Source: DAOUKH01 sp034420775
Lineage (GTDB): Bacteria; Chloroflexota; Dehalococcoidia; SHYB01
NCBI GenBank assembly: GCA_034420775.1
Contig: DAOUKZ010000177.1
Coordinates: 1-46,659, forward strand
Length of the DNA stretch: 46,659 nucleotides
Reading direction: 5' to 3'
Below, in pieces: positions 16,239 to 24,137 of this stretch. The notes under the pieces were generated by a model. It was not told the origin of the DNA and ran no database searches. It saw only the letters and a list, made by a program, of their open reading frames with translations. The stretch's first letter is position 1; each line of letters begins with the position of its first letter. The position numbers and the translations under genes were made by a program.

Positions 16239-17420
16239 ATGAGCCCGGTCCTCGACGGAATCCGCGTCCTCGACTTCTCGCGCTACATCGCCGCGCCGAC
16301 CGCCTGCGCCCTGCTTGCCGATGCCGGCGCCGAGGTGGTGCGTGTCGAGGCGCCGGGAGGCGAGGAGGACCGGCGGATTGGCGTCATGGGGCCGCAGGGA
16401 CAGCCGATGTGGTTTGCCTGCACCGGGCGGCACAAGCGGGGGATCACCCTCGACCTCCGCAACGAGGCGGCGCTGCCGCTGCTGCGCGATCTGGTCCGCC
16501 TGGCCGACGTCGTGGTGCACAACTACGCCCCCGGCTCGCCGCAGGCCGCGCTCCTTCACTACGACGCGCTCGCCAAGGCGAACCCGTCGATCATCGTCGC
16601 CGCCGTCTCGGCGTACGGGCAGACGGGGCCGTTCGCCGAGAAGACGGGTTTCGACGTGACCGTGCAGGCCACGGCAGGCATGATGGACCTGACGGGCCAA
16701 GCCGACGGTCCGCCGACGCGCTCCGGCGTCGCCATCGGGGACTTCCTGGCGGGCTACAACGGCGCGTTCGGCGTGATGCTGGCGTTGTGGGAGCGCAACG
16801 CGAGCGGCCTCGGCCAGATGGTCGACGTGGGGCTCTTCGACAGCACCGTGCTCCCGGTCGTGGCCCAGGCCATGGTCTCCGAGTTCCGCCACACCGGGCG
16901 CGCCCGGCGGCGCATCGGCAACGGGAGCTGGTACTCCTTCGCCGACAGCTTCGAGGCGCTCGACGGGACGGTGATGATCTGCCCCGCCATCGAGTCGCAG
17001 TGGCGGCGGCTGGCCCGCACCGTCGACCGCGCCGACCTACTCGACGACCCCCGCTACCGCGACAACCCCAGCCGCTTCGAGCACCGCGCCGAGCTCGGCG
17101 CCATCGTGCAGGCGTGGGTGGGCGAGCGCACCGTGGACGAGGTCGTGGCTGCCATGGACGGGGCCCGTGTCCCCTGCTCGCGTGTCCTCACCGTCCTCGA
17201 GATGGCCGAGCATCCCCAAGTCCACGCCCGCGAGATGCTGGTCGAGGTCGGCCGCGAGGGTGAAGACACGCTGACGGTGGCGGGGTTCCCCATCAAGCTC
17301 TCCCGCACACCGGCGACGGTCGAGGGCGCCCCGCCGCAGGTGGGGGAGCACAACGGCTGGGCGTACGGGGAGCTGCTTGGACGGGATGCGGCGGCGCTGG
17401 CGGAGGCGGGCTTGATTTAG
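16239..17420 (+). CDS. Single-domain CaiB/BaiF CoA-transferase
   Basis: A 393-aa class III CoA-transferase of normal length. It starts LDGIRVLDFSRYIAAPTACAL without its ends, has AYGQTGPFAEKTGFD, and keeps the catalytic Asp in VDVGLFDSTVL, unlike the three fused paralogues in this window. AGAGGGAG sits 7 nt before the chosen ATG; a GTG 24 nt earlier is less likely. It transfers CoA from a donor such as succinyl-CoA to a carboxylic acid. Its stop lies 10 bp from the convergent ATPase gene. Confidence 0.9.
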   Translation: MSPVLDGIRVLDFSRYIAAPTACALLADAGAEVVRVEAPGGEEDRRIGVMGPQGQPMWFACTGRHKRGITLDLRNEAALPLLRDLVRLADVVVHNYAPGSPQAALLHYDALAKANPSIIVAAVSAYGQTGPFAEKTGFDVTVQATAGMMDLTGQADGPPTRSGVAIGDFLAGYNGAFGVMLALWERNASGLGQMVDVGLFDSTVLPVVAQAMVSEFRHTGRARRRIGNGSWYSFADSFEALDGTVMICPAIESQWRRLARTVDRADLLDDPRYRDNPSRFEHRAELGAIVQAWVGERTVDEVVAAMDGARVPCSRVLTVLEMAEHPQVHAREMLVEVGREGEDTLTVAGFPIKLSRTPATVEGAPPQVGEHNGWAYGELLGRDAAALAEAGLI

Positions 17421-17430
17421 GCGGGCAACC

Positions 17431-18603
17431 TCAAGCGATGGCCTCGTGCAGCTTTTCCCAGGGCACCAGGCGGCCGTTCGACCGCTTTTGAAGTTCGTCG
17501 CCGCCGTAGGCGACGACGACGTCACAGGTAAGGGGCGAATCGGCCAGGTGGCCCTCCACGCGCCGCGCACCGGCGAAGAGGCTCGACGACGGCGTCTGCG
17601 ATGATTTAGCTTCCACCAACGTAATCCGAGAGGGGTCCTCGATGACGAGATCGACCTCGGCGCCGTCCCGATTTCGATAGAAGAAGAGGCCCCTCGTTTC
17701 GCCGCGGTTGATGCGGTGCTTGGCGATTTCCGAGACGACCCAAGTCTCGAAAATGGCACCGCGAAGGGGATGCGTGCGCAACTGTTCAGGCGTGCGGATT
17801 CCGATGAGCCAGCAGGCGAGGCCGGTGTCGTAGAAGTGAAGCTTCGGCATCTTCACCAGGCGTTTGCCGAGATTGGCATGGAAAGGCGGAAGGCGAAAGA
17901 CGATGAAGGTGGCTTCCATTACGCCGAGCCATGCTCTCGCCGTCGGCTGCGAGATGCCGCAGTCGCTCGCCAATGCGGAGTAGTTGAGCAGCTGCGCGGT
18001 CCGCCCGGCGCACAATTCCACGAAACGCTGGAAGGTCGCGAGATCGCCGATGTTGCTGACGGCCCGCACGTCCCGTTCGACGTAGGTGGCGACATACGAA
18101 CGGAGCCACTCCGAAGGGTCGAGGGTCTGGTCGAAAATCCGAGGATAGCCGCCGGCCAGCAGCGCCTCTTCCAGTGTCCCTGGATGCCGATCGAACTGCA
18201 CAACCTCGGTTCGAGTCAGGGGCAGGAGGTGATGCACCGCGGTCCGCCCCGCGAGAGACTGACTCACCGACTCGGCAAGGGTCAGGTTCTGTGAGCCCGT
18301 CAGGACCCACCGGCCCGGCCGCGGGTCTGCGTCGATGATCCCCTGCAGGTAGGAGGGGATCTCGGGGACCCGCTGCACCTCGTCGATAATGGCGCCTTCA
18401 GCGTGCTGGGCCAAGAAGGCGCGGGGGTCCTCCGTCGCAAAGGCCCGAACGTCCGGATCCTCCAGACTCACATAGCCGTGCTGGGGAAAGACGGCCTTGG
18501 ACAGGGTCGTCTTGCCGCTCTGACGCGGCCCCGTAAGGGTTATGGAGGGCGACTTCCGGGCCGCCTCCAGCAATTTTGGCGCAAGGTCTCGCTGGACTGG
18601 CAT
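17431..18603 (-). CDS. AAA-type ATPase with DUF4143 domain
   Basis: A 390-aa ATPase of the large DUF4143 family. Walker A GPRQSGKT at 25-32, Walker B AIIDEVQR (Asp74, Glu75), sensor-type LTGSQN, and in the C-terminal half a DUF4143 domain with a nuclease-like pattern (AEVDLVIED...LVEAKSS) that resembles the PD-(D/E)XK core. These proteins are widespread and mobile, and their role is unsettled (possibly defence or toxin-like). The gene is isolated between catabolic genes and preceded by a 41-bp near-perfect palindrome, which suggests self-contained regulation. Confidence 0.9.
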   Translation of the reverse strand: MPVQRDLAPKLLEAARKSPSITLTGPRQSGKTTLSKAVFPQHGYVSLEDPDVRAFATEDPRAFLAQHAEGAIIDEVQRVPEIPSYLQGIIDADPRPGRWVLTGSQNLTLAESVSQSLAGRTAVHHLLPLTRTEVVQFDRHPGTLEEALLAGGYPRIFDQTLDPSEWLRSYVATYVERDVRAVSNIGDLATFQRFVELCAGRTAQLLNYSALASDCGISQPTARAWLGVMEATFIVFRLPPFHANLGKRLVKMPKLHFYDTGLACWLIGIRTPEQLRTHPLRGAIFETWVVSEIAKHRINRGETRGLFFYRNRDGAEVDLVIEDPSRITLVEAKSSQTPSSSLFAGARRVEGHLADSPLTCDVVVAYGGDELQKRSNGRLVPWEKLHEAIA

Positions 18604-18622
18604 AGGTCGACTCTATCATGAG

Positions 18623-18663
18623 GTGTCGGCTAATTCAAAGTTGAACTTTTGATTAGCCGACAC
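18623..18663. promoter_or_regulatory. 41-bp near-perfect palindrome before the DUF4143 ATPase gene
   Basis: The arms GTGTCGGCTAAT (18623-18634) and ATTAGCCGACAC (18652-18663) pair perfectly, and the centre AAAGTT-G-AACTTT continues the symmetry. Only two of 20 positions per arm do not match. It is 20 bp upstream of the start codon, in a markedly AT-rich patch, so it probably holds the promoter and operator. Confidence 0.7.
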
Positions 18664-18699
18664 TTGCGGAGGTATCAACCTCTCTGCGCCCCGCCAGGC

Positions 18700-18905
18700 G
18701 ACCGGGGGACGGGCGACCACAAGAGTCGCCCCTACGGAGATTTGCGCATTCAGGGCTTCCGGCTCCCTGGACGCCGGCCGCACCCCGCTCCAACCCCCGC
18801 CCTCACCCCTGCCTCTCCCAGCGCGGGAGAGGGGAACTGCCCCGCTCCACCCGTGATCCAACCCACCGGCGGGCACCCACAAGAGGTGCCCCTACGGGAA
18901 GGGGC
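18700..18905. repeat. Dispersed intergenic repeat block 3
   Basis: The gap 18664-18920 contains hairpins GGGCGAC-CACAAGA-GTCGCCC (18711-18731) and GGGCACC-CACAAGA-GGTGCCC (18871-18891), each followed by CTACGG. Between them is a variant of the CTCTCCC-AGCGC-GGGAGAG hairpin near 18813-18835. No gene is supported here. Confidence 0.85.
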
Positions 18906-18920
18906 TAGGCTGGCCGGTGC

Positions 18921-19820
18921 CTACGCCAGGCCGAGGCGCTTGGCGTGTTCGAGGCGTTCTTGGGCGACGCGGACCATGGCGGTGTCGATGAGGAAGCCGT
19001 CGCGTTGGATGGCGGTGGTGCCGGCGGCTTCGGCCTCGGCGAGGGCTTCGATGACGCCCTTCCACTCCTCGATCTCTTCCGGTGTGGGGGAGAAGACCTC
19101 GTTGATGATGGGCACGTGGCTGGGGTGGATGCACATCATGCCGTCGTAGCCCAGCTGCTTCGACTCGACCGCCATCGCGCGCAGGCCGTCGTGCTCGCCA
19201 ACGTGCGGCCAGAGGCCGGTGATGGGGTAGGGGACGTCGGCGGCGCGGGCGTCGACCAGCACCGAGCCGCGGATGTGCAGCGACTCGGCGCCCTCGGGCG
19301 TCCAGGTGTAGCCGATGGCGCGGGCGCCGTCGCCGTCCTTGGCCGAGCCGTAGCCCATGTAGGCGAGGCGCGGGGACGCCGTGCCGATCTCATAAGCGAG
19401 GCGGATCGACTGGGCCGTCTCCAGGAGGGGGTTGATCAGTACGCGGCCGATGGGGAGCCCGGCGCGGTGCTCGAAGTGGTCGAGCAGGGTCGCGGCGGCA
19501 ATGATGTCCTCGGGGCCACGCGTCTTGGGCAGGAAGATACCGTGCAGCCCGGCGCAGACTACGGCTTCGAGGTCGTCGCCCGCCTCGTAGGTGTCGATGC
19601 CGTTGACGCGGACGAAGATGGTGTAGCCCTGCGCGGCGAGCTCCTCGGTGACCCGCCGCACCATCTCGCGGGCCTGGGGACGGTGCGCTTCGGGCACGGC
19701 GTCCTCGAGGTCGAAGACCAACGCGTCGGCGCCGTACTTCACCGCCTTGCGCATCCAGTCCTCTTTGTTGCCGGGCACAAAGAGGATCGTGCGCAGCGGA
19801 CGTGGCTCGTTGGCTTCCAT
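18921..19820 (-). CDS. HpcH/HpaI aldolase or citrate-lyase-beta-like CoA-ester lyase
   Basis: A 299-aa TIM-barrel lyase of the CitE/Mcl family, which cleaves or forms C-C bonds in 3-hydroxyacyl-CoA or malyl-CoA-type substrates. Signs are ILFVPGNKEDWM, the metal-site motif VFDLEDAVP, LPKTRGPEDI, and the C-terminal CIHPSHVPIINEVFSPTPEE without its end residues. It lies 10 bp after a double CoA-transferase gene on the same strand, so activation and cleavage of one acid may be coupled. A paralogue is encoded divergently at 22306. Confidence 0.9.
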   Translation of the reverse strand: MEANEPRPLRTILFVPGNKEDWMRKAVKYGADALVFDLEDAVPEAHRPQAREMVRRVTEELAAQGYTIFVRVNGIDTYEAGDDLEAVVCAGLHGIFLPKTRGPEDIIAAATLLDHFEHRAGLPIGRVLINPLLETAQSIRLAYEIGTASPRLAYMGYGSAKDGDGARAIGYTWTPEGAESLHIRGSVLVDARAADVPYPITGLWPHVGEHDGLRAMAVESKQLGYDGMMCIHPSHVPIINEVFSPTPEEIEEWKGVIEALAEAEAAGTTAIQRDGFLIDTAMVRVAQERLEHAKRLGLA

Positions 19821-19830
19821 GGGTGGTTCC

Positions 19831-22173
19831 TTAGGCGGGGAGGCCGTGGCCGACCGCCGTCGTCACGCCCTTCTCGTTGAGCTCGTCGATCTGGCGGTCG
19901 GAGTAGCCGAACTCGCGGAGGACGGACTCGGTGGCGAACCCCAGCGGCCTTGGCGTCTCGAAGCGGGTCTCGTACTCCGAGAAGTGGTAGACCGGCGCGC
20001 TGCGCCAGAACTTGCCGTGCTCGGGCAGCTCGTCCTCGCGGGCGAGGTCGTTGAGCCGCACCTGAGGGTCGTTGAGCATGAACTCGTGGTGTTCCGTCCC
20101 GTCGGCGCGCACGGCGGGGACGCCCGCTTGGAGCAGGATGTCCTCCCACTGCGCGGCGGGACGGCGGGCGAAGGCCGCGGTCAGGGCGGCGCGCAGCGCC
20201 TCGTCGTTCGCCATGCGCGACTCCGCCGTGGCGAAGCGGGCGTCGGCGGCGAGCCCGGCAGCCTCGGCGAGCGCCGTCCAGTGCTCCTCCTTGGGGCACA
20301 TCAGGAAGAGCCAGCCGTCGCCGCACTCGTAGAGCCAGTGCAGGGCGTTGTAGCCGCGCTGGCCCTGGTCGGGGATCGGGTCGGCGGGCTTGCCGTCGTA
20401 CTGCAAGCTCCATGAGGAGACGGCGTAGGCCAGCGAGCTCAGCATCGTCGTCTCGATGTACTGTCCCTTGCCGGTGCGCTCCCGGGCCTGCAGCCCGATC
20501 ATCGCCGCGGTGGCGACGCCCAAGGCGCCGGCGGGGTCGGGGAAGACGCGGTCCTTGGGCGGGTTGCCCACCCCCGACTCGATGATACCGGACCCGGCGA
20601 TCGCATTCGGCGAGGAGTGGAAGCCGGGCCGGTGCTTCCAGGGCCCGTAGGTCCCGTAGCACGAGCCGTAGACGTAGACGAGCCGCGGGTTGATCGCGCT
20701 CAGCGTCTTGTAGTCGATCTGGAGTTTCTCGACGACGCCGGTGGGACGGAAGTTGTGCAGGAAGAGGTCGGCCTTGGCGGCGATCTTGTGGACGATCTCG
20801 CGGCCCTCCTCCGTCTTGAGGTTGAGGATCACGCTCTCTTTGCCCGCCGCCGACTTGCTGTACGTCGACGACCAGTTGCGGCGCATCGGGTCGCCGGTGT
20901 TGGGCTCGACCTTGATGATGCGGGCGCCGAGCTCGGCGAGCAGGGTCATGGAGAAGGGAGCGGCGTAGAAGTAGGCGCATTCGAGGACGGTCACGCCGTC
21001 GAGGGGCCGTCGCACCGACTTGCCGGTGGGCTCGGTGATCCGCCGCGGGGCCGTGGTCAGCGCTGACACGACCTCGCCGGTGTGCTGCCCAAGCGTCGGC
21101 GCGGGCGTGCCGAAGACCGACGGTGTGTCCGACATAACGGCGAGCGGGCCGATCTGCACCGTCTCGCCGAGGCCGGGCTCGACGACGGTCTGACGGCGGC
21201 CGTTGGCGATGGTCTGCTCGTGGTCGAGGTATTCCTGCGCGCCGAGGAAGGGGTCGCCGCCGACGTCGTCGTTGGTGAAGATCTCCATCCACTCGTCGAA
21301 GGTCTTCTCCTTCATGCGGATCTCGACCATTTCGAGGATGGCTTCGAGGTCGCGGCGGGAGGGGAACTGGTCGGGCATGTGGTGGAAGGCGGGGTCGTCA
21401 TAGAGATGTTCGAGTCCCAGCACGCGCATCCAGTTGCGGAAGAGGTGGGGCTGGCGGCTGCACATCTGGATGTAACGGCCGTCGCTGCATTCGGCGGTCA
21501 TGAAGGCGAGGGGCATGACGCCGAAGGCGGGGCCGTCGTCGTCGGCGTTGGAGTGCATCCGGTGGAGGAAGCCGCCCATGTCGTAGGCGGTGAGGGCGGC
21601 GAGGTGGCTCACGTCGACGCGCTGCCCCACGCCGGTCGTCTTGCGCGCGTAGAGCGCGGCGAGCAGTCCGTGCACCGCGATGGCGGCCGAGCCGTAGGAG
21701 GAGATCGGGGTCGGCGTGTAGATCGGCCCCTCGCGGAAGCCCTCCTGTGAGATCATGCGGCCCGTCTTCGCCGCGATGATCGGCTCGTAGCCCGGCAGGT
21801 CGCGGTAGGGGCCCTGCTCGCCGAACGCCGTGATCGAGGCGTAGACGAGGCTGGGGTTGACCTCGCGCAGCGCGTCGTAGCCGACGCCCAACCGGTCGGC
21901 GACGCCCGGGGCGAAGTCTTCGATCACGCCGTCGGCGGTGGCGGCGAGCTGCTTGAACGTCGCCAGGCCCTCCGCCTTCTTCAGATCGACGACCGCGCTC
22001 TTCTTGCCGCGGTTGCGCACGAGGAACCCCGCGCTTCCCCGCGTCGGGTCTCCGCCGGGCGGCTCGACCTTGACGACCTCCGCACCGTTCTCCGCCAGGA
22101 ACATGCCGGCCATCGAGCCGGACATGCTCACGCTGAGCTCCAACACCCGCATGCCTTCAAGCGCCGTCGTCAT
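19831..22173 (-). CDS. Double-domain CaiB/BaiF CoA-transferase lacking both catalytic acids
   Basis: A 780-aa protein of two CoA-transferase domains (about 1-350 and 375-770), starting EGMRVLELSVSMSGS and DGVTVLECAYFYAAP. At the position of the catalytic Asp it has Ala192 (VDVSHLA) in the N-half and Ser579 (IETTMLS) in the C-half, so neither half can form the aspartyl-CoA intermediate in the known way. The rest of the fold is well kept, arguing against a decaying gene. It is first in a two-gene unit with the HpcH-type lyase. The promoter TTGCCC-N16-TACAAT precedes it. Confidence 0.88.
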   Translation of the reverse strand: MTTALEGMRVLELSVSMSGSMAGMFLAENGAEVVKVEPPGGDPTRGSAGFLVRNRGKKSAVVDLKKAEGLATFKQLAATADGVIEDFAPGVADRLGVGYDALREVNPSLVYASITAFGEQGPYRDLPGYEPIIAAKTGRMISQEGFREGPIYTPTPISSYGSAAIAVHGLLAALYARKTTGVGQRVDVSHLAALTAYDMGGFLHRMHSNADDDGPAFGVMPLAFMTAECSDGRYIQMCSRQPHLFRNWMRVLGLEHLYDDPAFHHMPDQFPSRRDLEAILEMVEIRMKEKTFDEWMEIFTNDDVGGDPFLGAQEYLDHEQTIANGRRQTVVEPGLGETVQIGPLAVMSDTPSVFGTPAPTLGQHTGEVVSALTTAPRRITEPTGKSVRRPLDGVTVLECAYFYAAPFSMTLLAELGARIIKVEPNTGDPMRRNWSSTYSKSAAGKESVILNLKTEEGREIVHKIAAKADLFLHNFRPTGVVEKLQIDYKTLSAINPRLVYVYGSCYGTYGPWKHRPGFHSSPNAIAGSGIIESGVGNPPKDRVFPDPAGALGVATAAMIGLQARERTGKGQYIETTMLSSLAYAVSSWSLQYDGKPADPIPDQGQRGYNALHWLYECGDGWLFLMCPKEEHWTALAEAAGLAADARFATAESRMANDEALRAALTAAFARRPAAQWEDILLQAGVPAVRADGTEHHEFMLNDPQVRLNDLAREDELPEHGKFWRSAPVYHFSEYETRFETPRPLGFATESVLREFGYSDRQIDELNEKGVTTAVGHGLPA

Positions 22174-22206
22174 GGGTCAACCTCCGCGGGAGTTCCCGCC
22201 GACCGC

Positions 22207-22234
22207 ATTGTAGTGGATACGCCGCCGCGGGCAA
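22207..22234 (-). promoter_or_regulatory. Candidate promoter for the CoA-transferase/lyase pair
   Basis: On the minus strand TTGCCC (22234-22229), a 16-nt spacer and TACAAT (22212-22207), 34 nt before the ATG at 22173. It lies in the 132-bp divergent gap shared with the second lyase gene. Confidence 0.45.
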
Positions 22235-22305
22235 TCCGCCCCCTACGCAAATCCCGCCGATGCGAGTAGGGTTGGAGCCACCGCGTGCGACCGAAGGAGG
22301 CTCCC

Positions 22306-23205
22306 ATGGCCATCGACCCGAAACCGATCCGCAGCCTGCTCTTCGTTCCCGGGAACCGCGAGGACTGGATGCGCGACGCCCCGAAGTACGGCTCCGACGG
22401 GCTGATCTTCGACATGGAGGGCGCCCTGCCGCCCGACCAGATCGCCGAGGGCCGCGAGATCATCCGCCGCGTGCTCGATGAGACCGGCGGGGCCGGCCCG
22501 CAACGGATCGTGCGCGTGTCGGGCGCGGCCTCCGAGAAGAACCGCGCCGACCTCGAGGCCATCGTCTGCGCCGGCCTTGACGGAGTGATGGTCCCCCAGA
22601 CGCGCGGTCCCGACGACATTGCGGCCATCGACGCCGCCCTTACCGAGCTCGAACGCGAGCGGGGGCTGCCCGAGGGCGGCATCGTCATCACGCCGCTGCT
22701 GGAGTCGGCCGGGGCCATCCGCCAGTCCTACGAGATCGCCACGGTTTCGCCGCGCATCGCGTACATGGGGTCGGGCGTCTCGCGCCGGGGCGACATCGTC
22801 CGCTCCATCGGCTACCGCTGGACGGAGCAGGGCCTCGAGTCGCTCTACTTCCGTTCCAAGGTGCTACTCGACGTCCGCGCCGCCGGCGTTCCCTACCCCA
22901 TGAGCGGCCAGTGGAGCCAGATCGGGAACCTCGAAGGTCTGCGCGCCTTCGCCAACCAGACCCGCGACCTTGGCTACGTCGGCATGAGCTGCATCCACCC
23001 CACCCACGTCCCGGTCATCAACGAGGTCTTCACGCCCACCCAGGAAGAGATCGAGAGCTGGCGCAAGACGCTCGAGACGATGGAGGCGGCTTGGGCCGAG
23101 GGGCGCGGCGCCGTCCGCTTCGAGGACGGCATGGTTGACGAGGCCCACATCCACACCGCACGCCAAGGCCTCGACTTCGCCCGCAAACTCGGCGTCATCG
23201 ACTAG
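22306..23205 (+). CDS. HpcH/HpaI aldolase or citrate-lyase-beta-like protein
   Basis: A 299-aa paralogue of the lyase at 18921. It has LLFVPGNREDWM, IFDMEGALPPDQ (Glu-Gly where the paralogue has Glu-Asp, so the metal site differs slightly), VPQTRGPDDI and CIHPTHVPVINEVFTP. GAAGGAGG stands 6 nt before the ATG, a very strong ribosome binding site; the frame opens at a GTG 21 nt earlier, which is not needed. It is divergent from the double CoA-transferase gene and likely works on a related CoA ester. Confidence 0.9.
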   Translation: MAIDPKPIRSLLFVPGNREDWMRDAPKYGSDGLIFDMEGALPPDQIAEGREIIRRVLDETGGAGPQRIVRVSGAASEKNRADLEAIVCAGLDGVMVPQTRGPDDIAAIDAALTELERERGLPEGGIVITPLLESAGAIRQSYEIATVSPRIAYMGSGVSRRGDIVRSIGYRWTEQGLESLYFRSKVLLDVRAAGVPYPMSGQWSQIGNLEGLRAFANQTRDLGYVGMSCIHPTHVPVINEVFTPTQEEIESWRKTLETMEAAWAEGRGAVRFEDGMVDEAHIHTARQGLDFARKLGVID

Positions 23206-23261
23206 CCGCCACCGCACAACTCGCCCGCTGGCTCCGCCGGCGGTTGCGCCACGGCCACCCT

Positions 23262-23400
23262 TGGTTGGGCCGCTCGCTCGGGCGCGCTCCGAGCGAGACG
23301 GCCCGGGAGCCGATCCGCGGTTCTTCCAACCAGGCCCCTCACTGTTAGAGGCAGTGTCTCTACCCCCTCTAAGGGCAGGCTAGCGGCCGATGGGGCCGCC
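23262..23400. other. Structured non-coding segment (hairpins and a possible pseudoknot)
   Basis: Three strong structures occur in a row. First, GGGCCG-CTCGCTCGG (23267-23281) pairs with CCGAGCGAG-A-CGGCCC (23289-23304), with TGGTTGG/CCAACCA able to close outside it. Second, CACTG-TTAGAGG-CAGTG (23340-23356) has a loop that is complementary to CCTCTAA at 23366-23372. Third, GCGGCC/GGCCGC spans 23383-23399. It may be an RNA, a terminator for the lyase gene or a remnant of a mobile element. No protein frame here has support. Confidence 0.5.
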
Positions 23401-23418
23401 ATCAGGGCTCGGTCGAAA

Positions 23419-23431
23419 GAACATCCGTTCG
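23419..23431. promoter_or_regulatory. LexA-like SOS box without an evident gene
   Basis: GAAC-ATCC-GTTC at 23419-23430; read on the minus strand it is CGAACGGATGTTC, which fits the Gram-positive LexA consensus CGAACRNRYGTTYC at all but the last base. No DNA-repair gene follows on either strand, so it is an orphan or chance match. Confidence 0.35.
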
Positions 23432-23499
23432 CTATGGTTAGATTAGCAGCGCGGGCGGGAGGCTGTCAAAGGGGGCGTGTCACAGGCGGTTGGCGCAGA

Positions 23500-24137
23500 G
23501 GTGGCGAGGGGCTGCCCTCCCTCAGTCCCTCCCGTAACGGGAGGGAGGTTTAAGTTGCTTTCCCTTGGAGAGCTTTGCAAAATGCGGGGCGCGGGCTACG
23601 TTGAGGTTGGCGCACCCCCTCCCCGCGCCCCGCCCTCACCCCAACCCTCTCCCAGCGGGAGAGGGGGAAGACCGCCCCCCGGCCCTCTCTCAGTCTCCCC
23701 CACAAGGGGGGAGAGGTTTAAGGTGCTCCCCCTGCGGGGGAGGTTTACGGTGATACCCCGCCCCGGAGAAGAGGGGGAACGGGCGATTCGTGAATCGCCC
23801 CTACGGGAGCAGGCGTGGCGGGCGGGCTCTGTTGACGTTGGCGCGCCCCTCCCTGCGCCCCGCCCTCACCCCAACCCTCTCCCAGCGGGAGAGGGGGCAA
23901 GACCGCCCGCCGGCCCTCTCAGTCTCCCCCACAAGGGGGGAGAGGTTTAAGGTGCTCCCCCTGCGGGGGAGGTTTACGGTGATACCCCGCCCCGGAGAAG
24001 AGGGGGAACGGGCGAGTCGCGACTCGCACCTACCGGAGTGGGCGACCACAAGAGTCGCCCCTACCGGAATGATCCCCTGCAGGCGTCGCGGGTTACGCAA
24101 AGGGTTCCTTTGGGGGTGGGCTCCCGCAAGGGTGCTC
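23500..24137. repeat. Dispersed repeat block 4 with a 230-bp tandem duplication
   Basis: Nothing in 23206-24137 looks coding. A unit of about 215 bp at 23591-23808 is repeated nearly unchanged at 23822-24036, with a period of 229-231 bp. Each copy holds CCCTCTCCC-AGC-GGGAGAGGG, TCTCCCCC-ACAA-GGGGGGAGA, GGTTTAAGG and, at the end, a hairpin with different sequence (GGGCGATTC-GT-GAATCGCCC at 23781-23800; the 16-bp palindrome GCGAGTCG-CGACTCGC at 24012-24027). Before it is TCCCTCCCGT-A-ACGGGAGGGA (23526-23546); after it GGGCGAC-CACAAGA-GTCGCCC (24040-24060) and a degenerate copy that reaches the crotonase stop codon. Confidence 0.88.

Noticed and set aside
23591..24036. The tandem repeat as a CRISPR array
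   Set aside because: Only two units of about 215 bp with internal hairpins; no short regular repeats and spacers, no cas genes.
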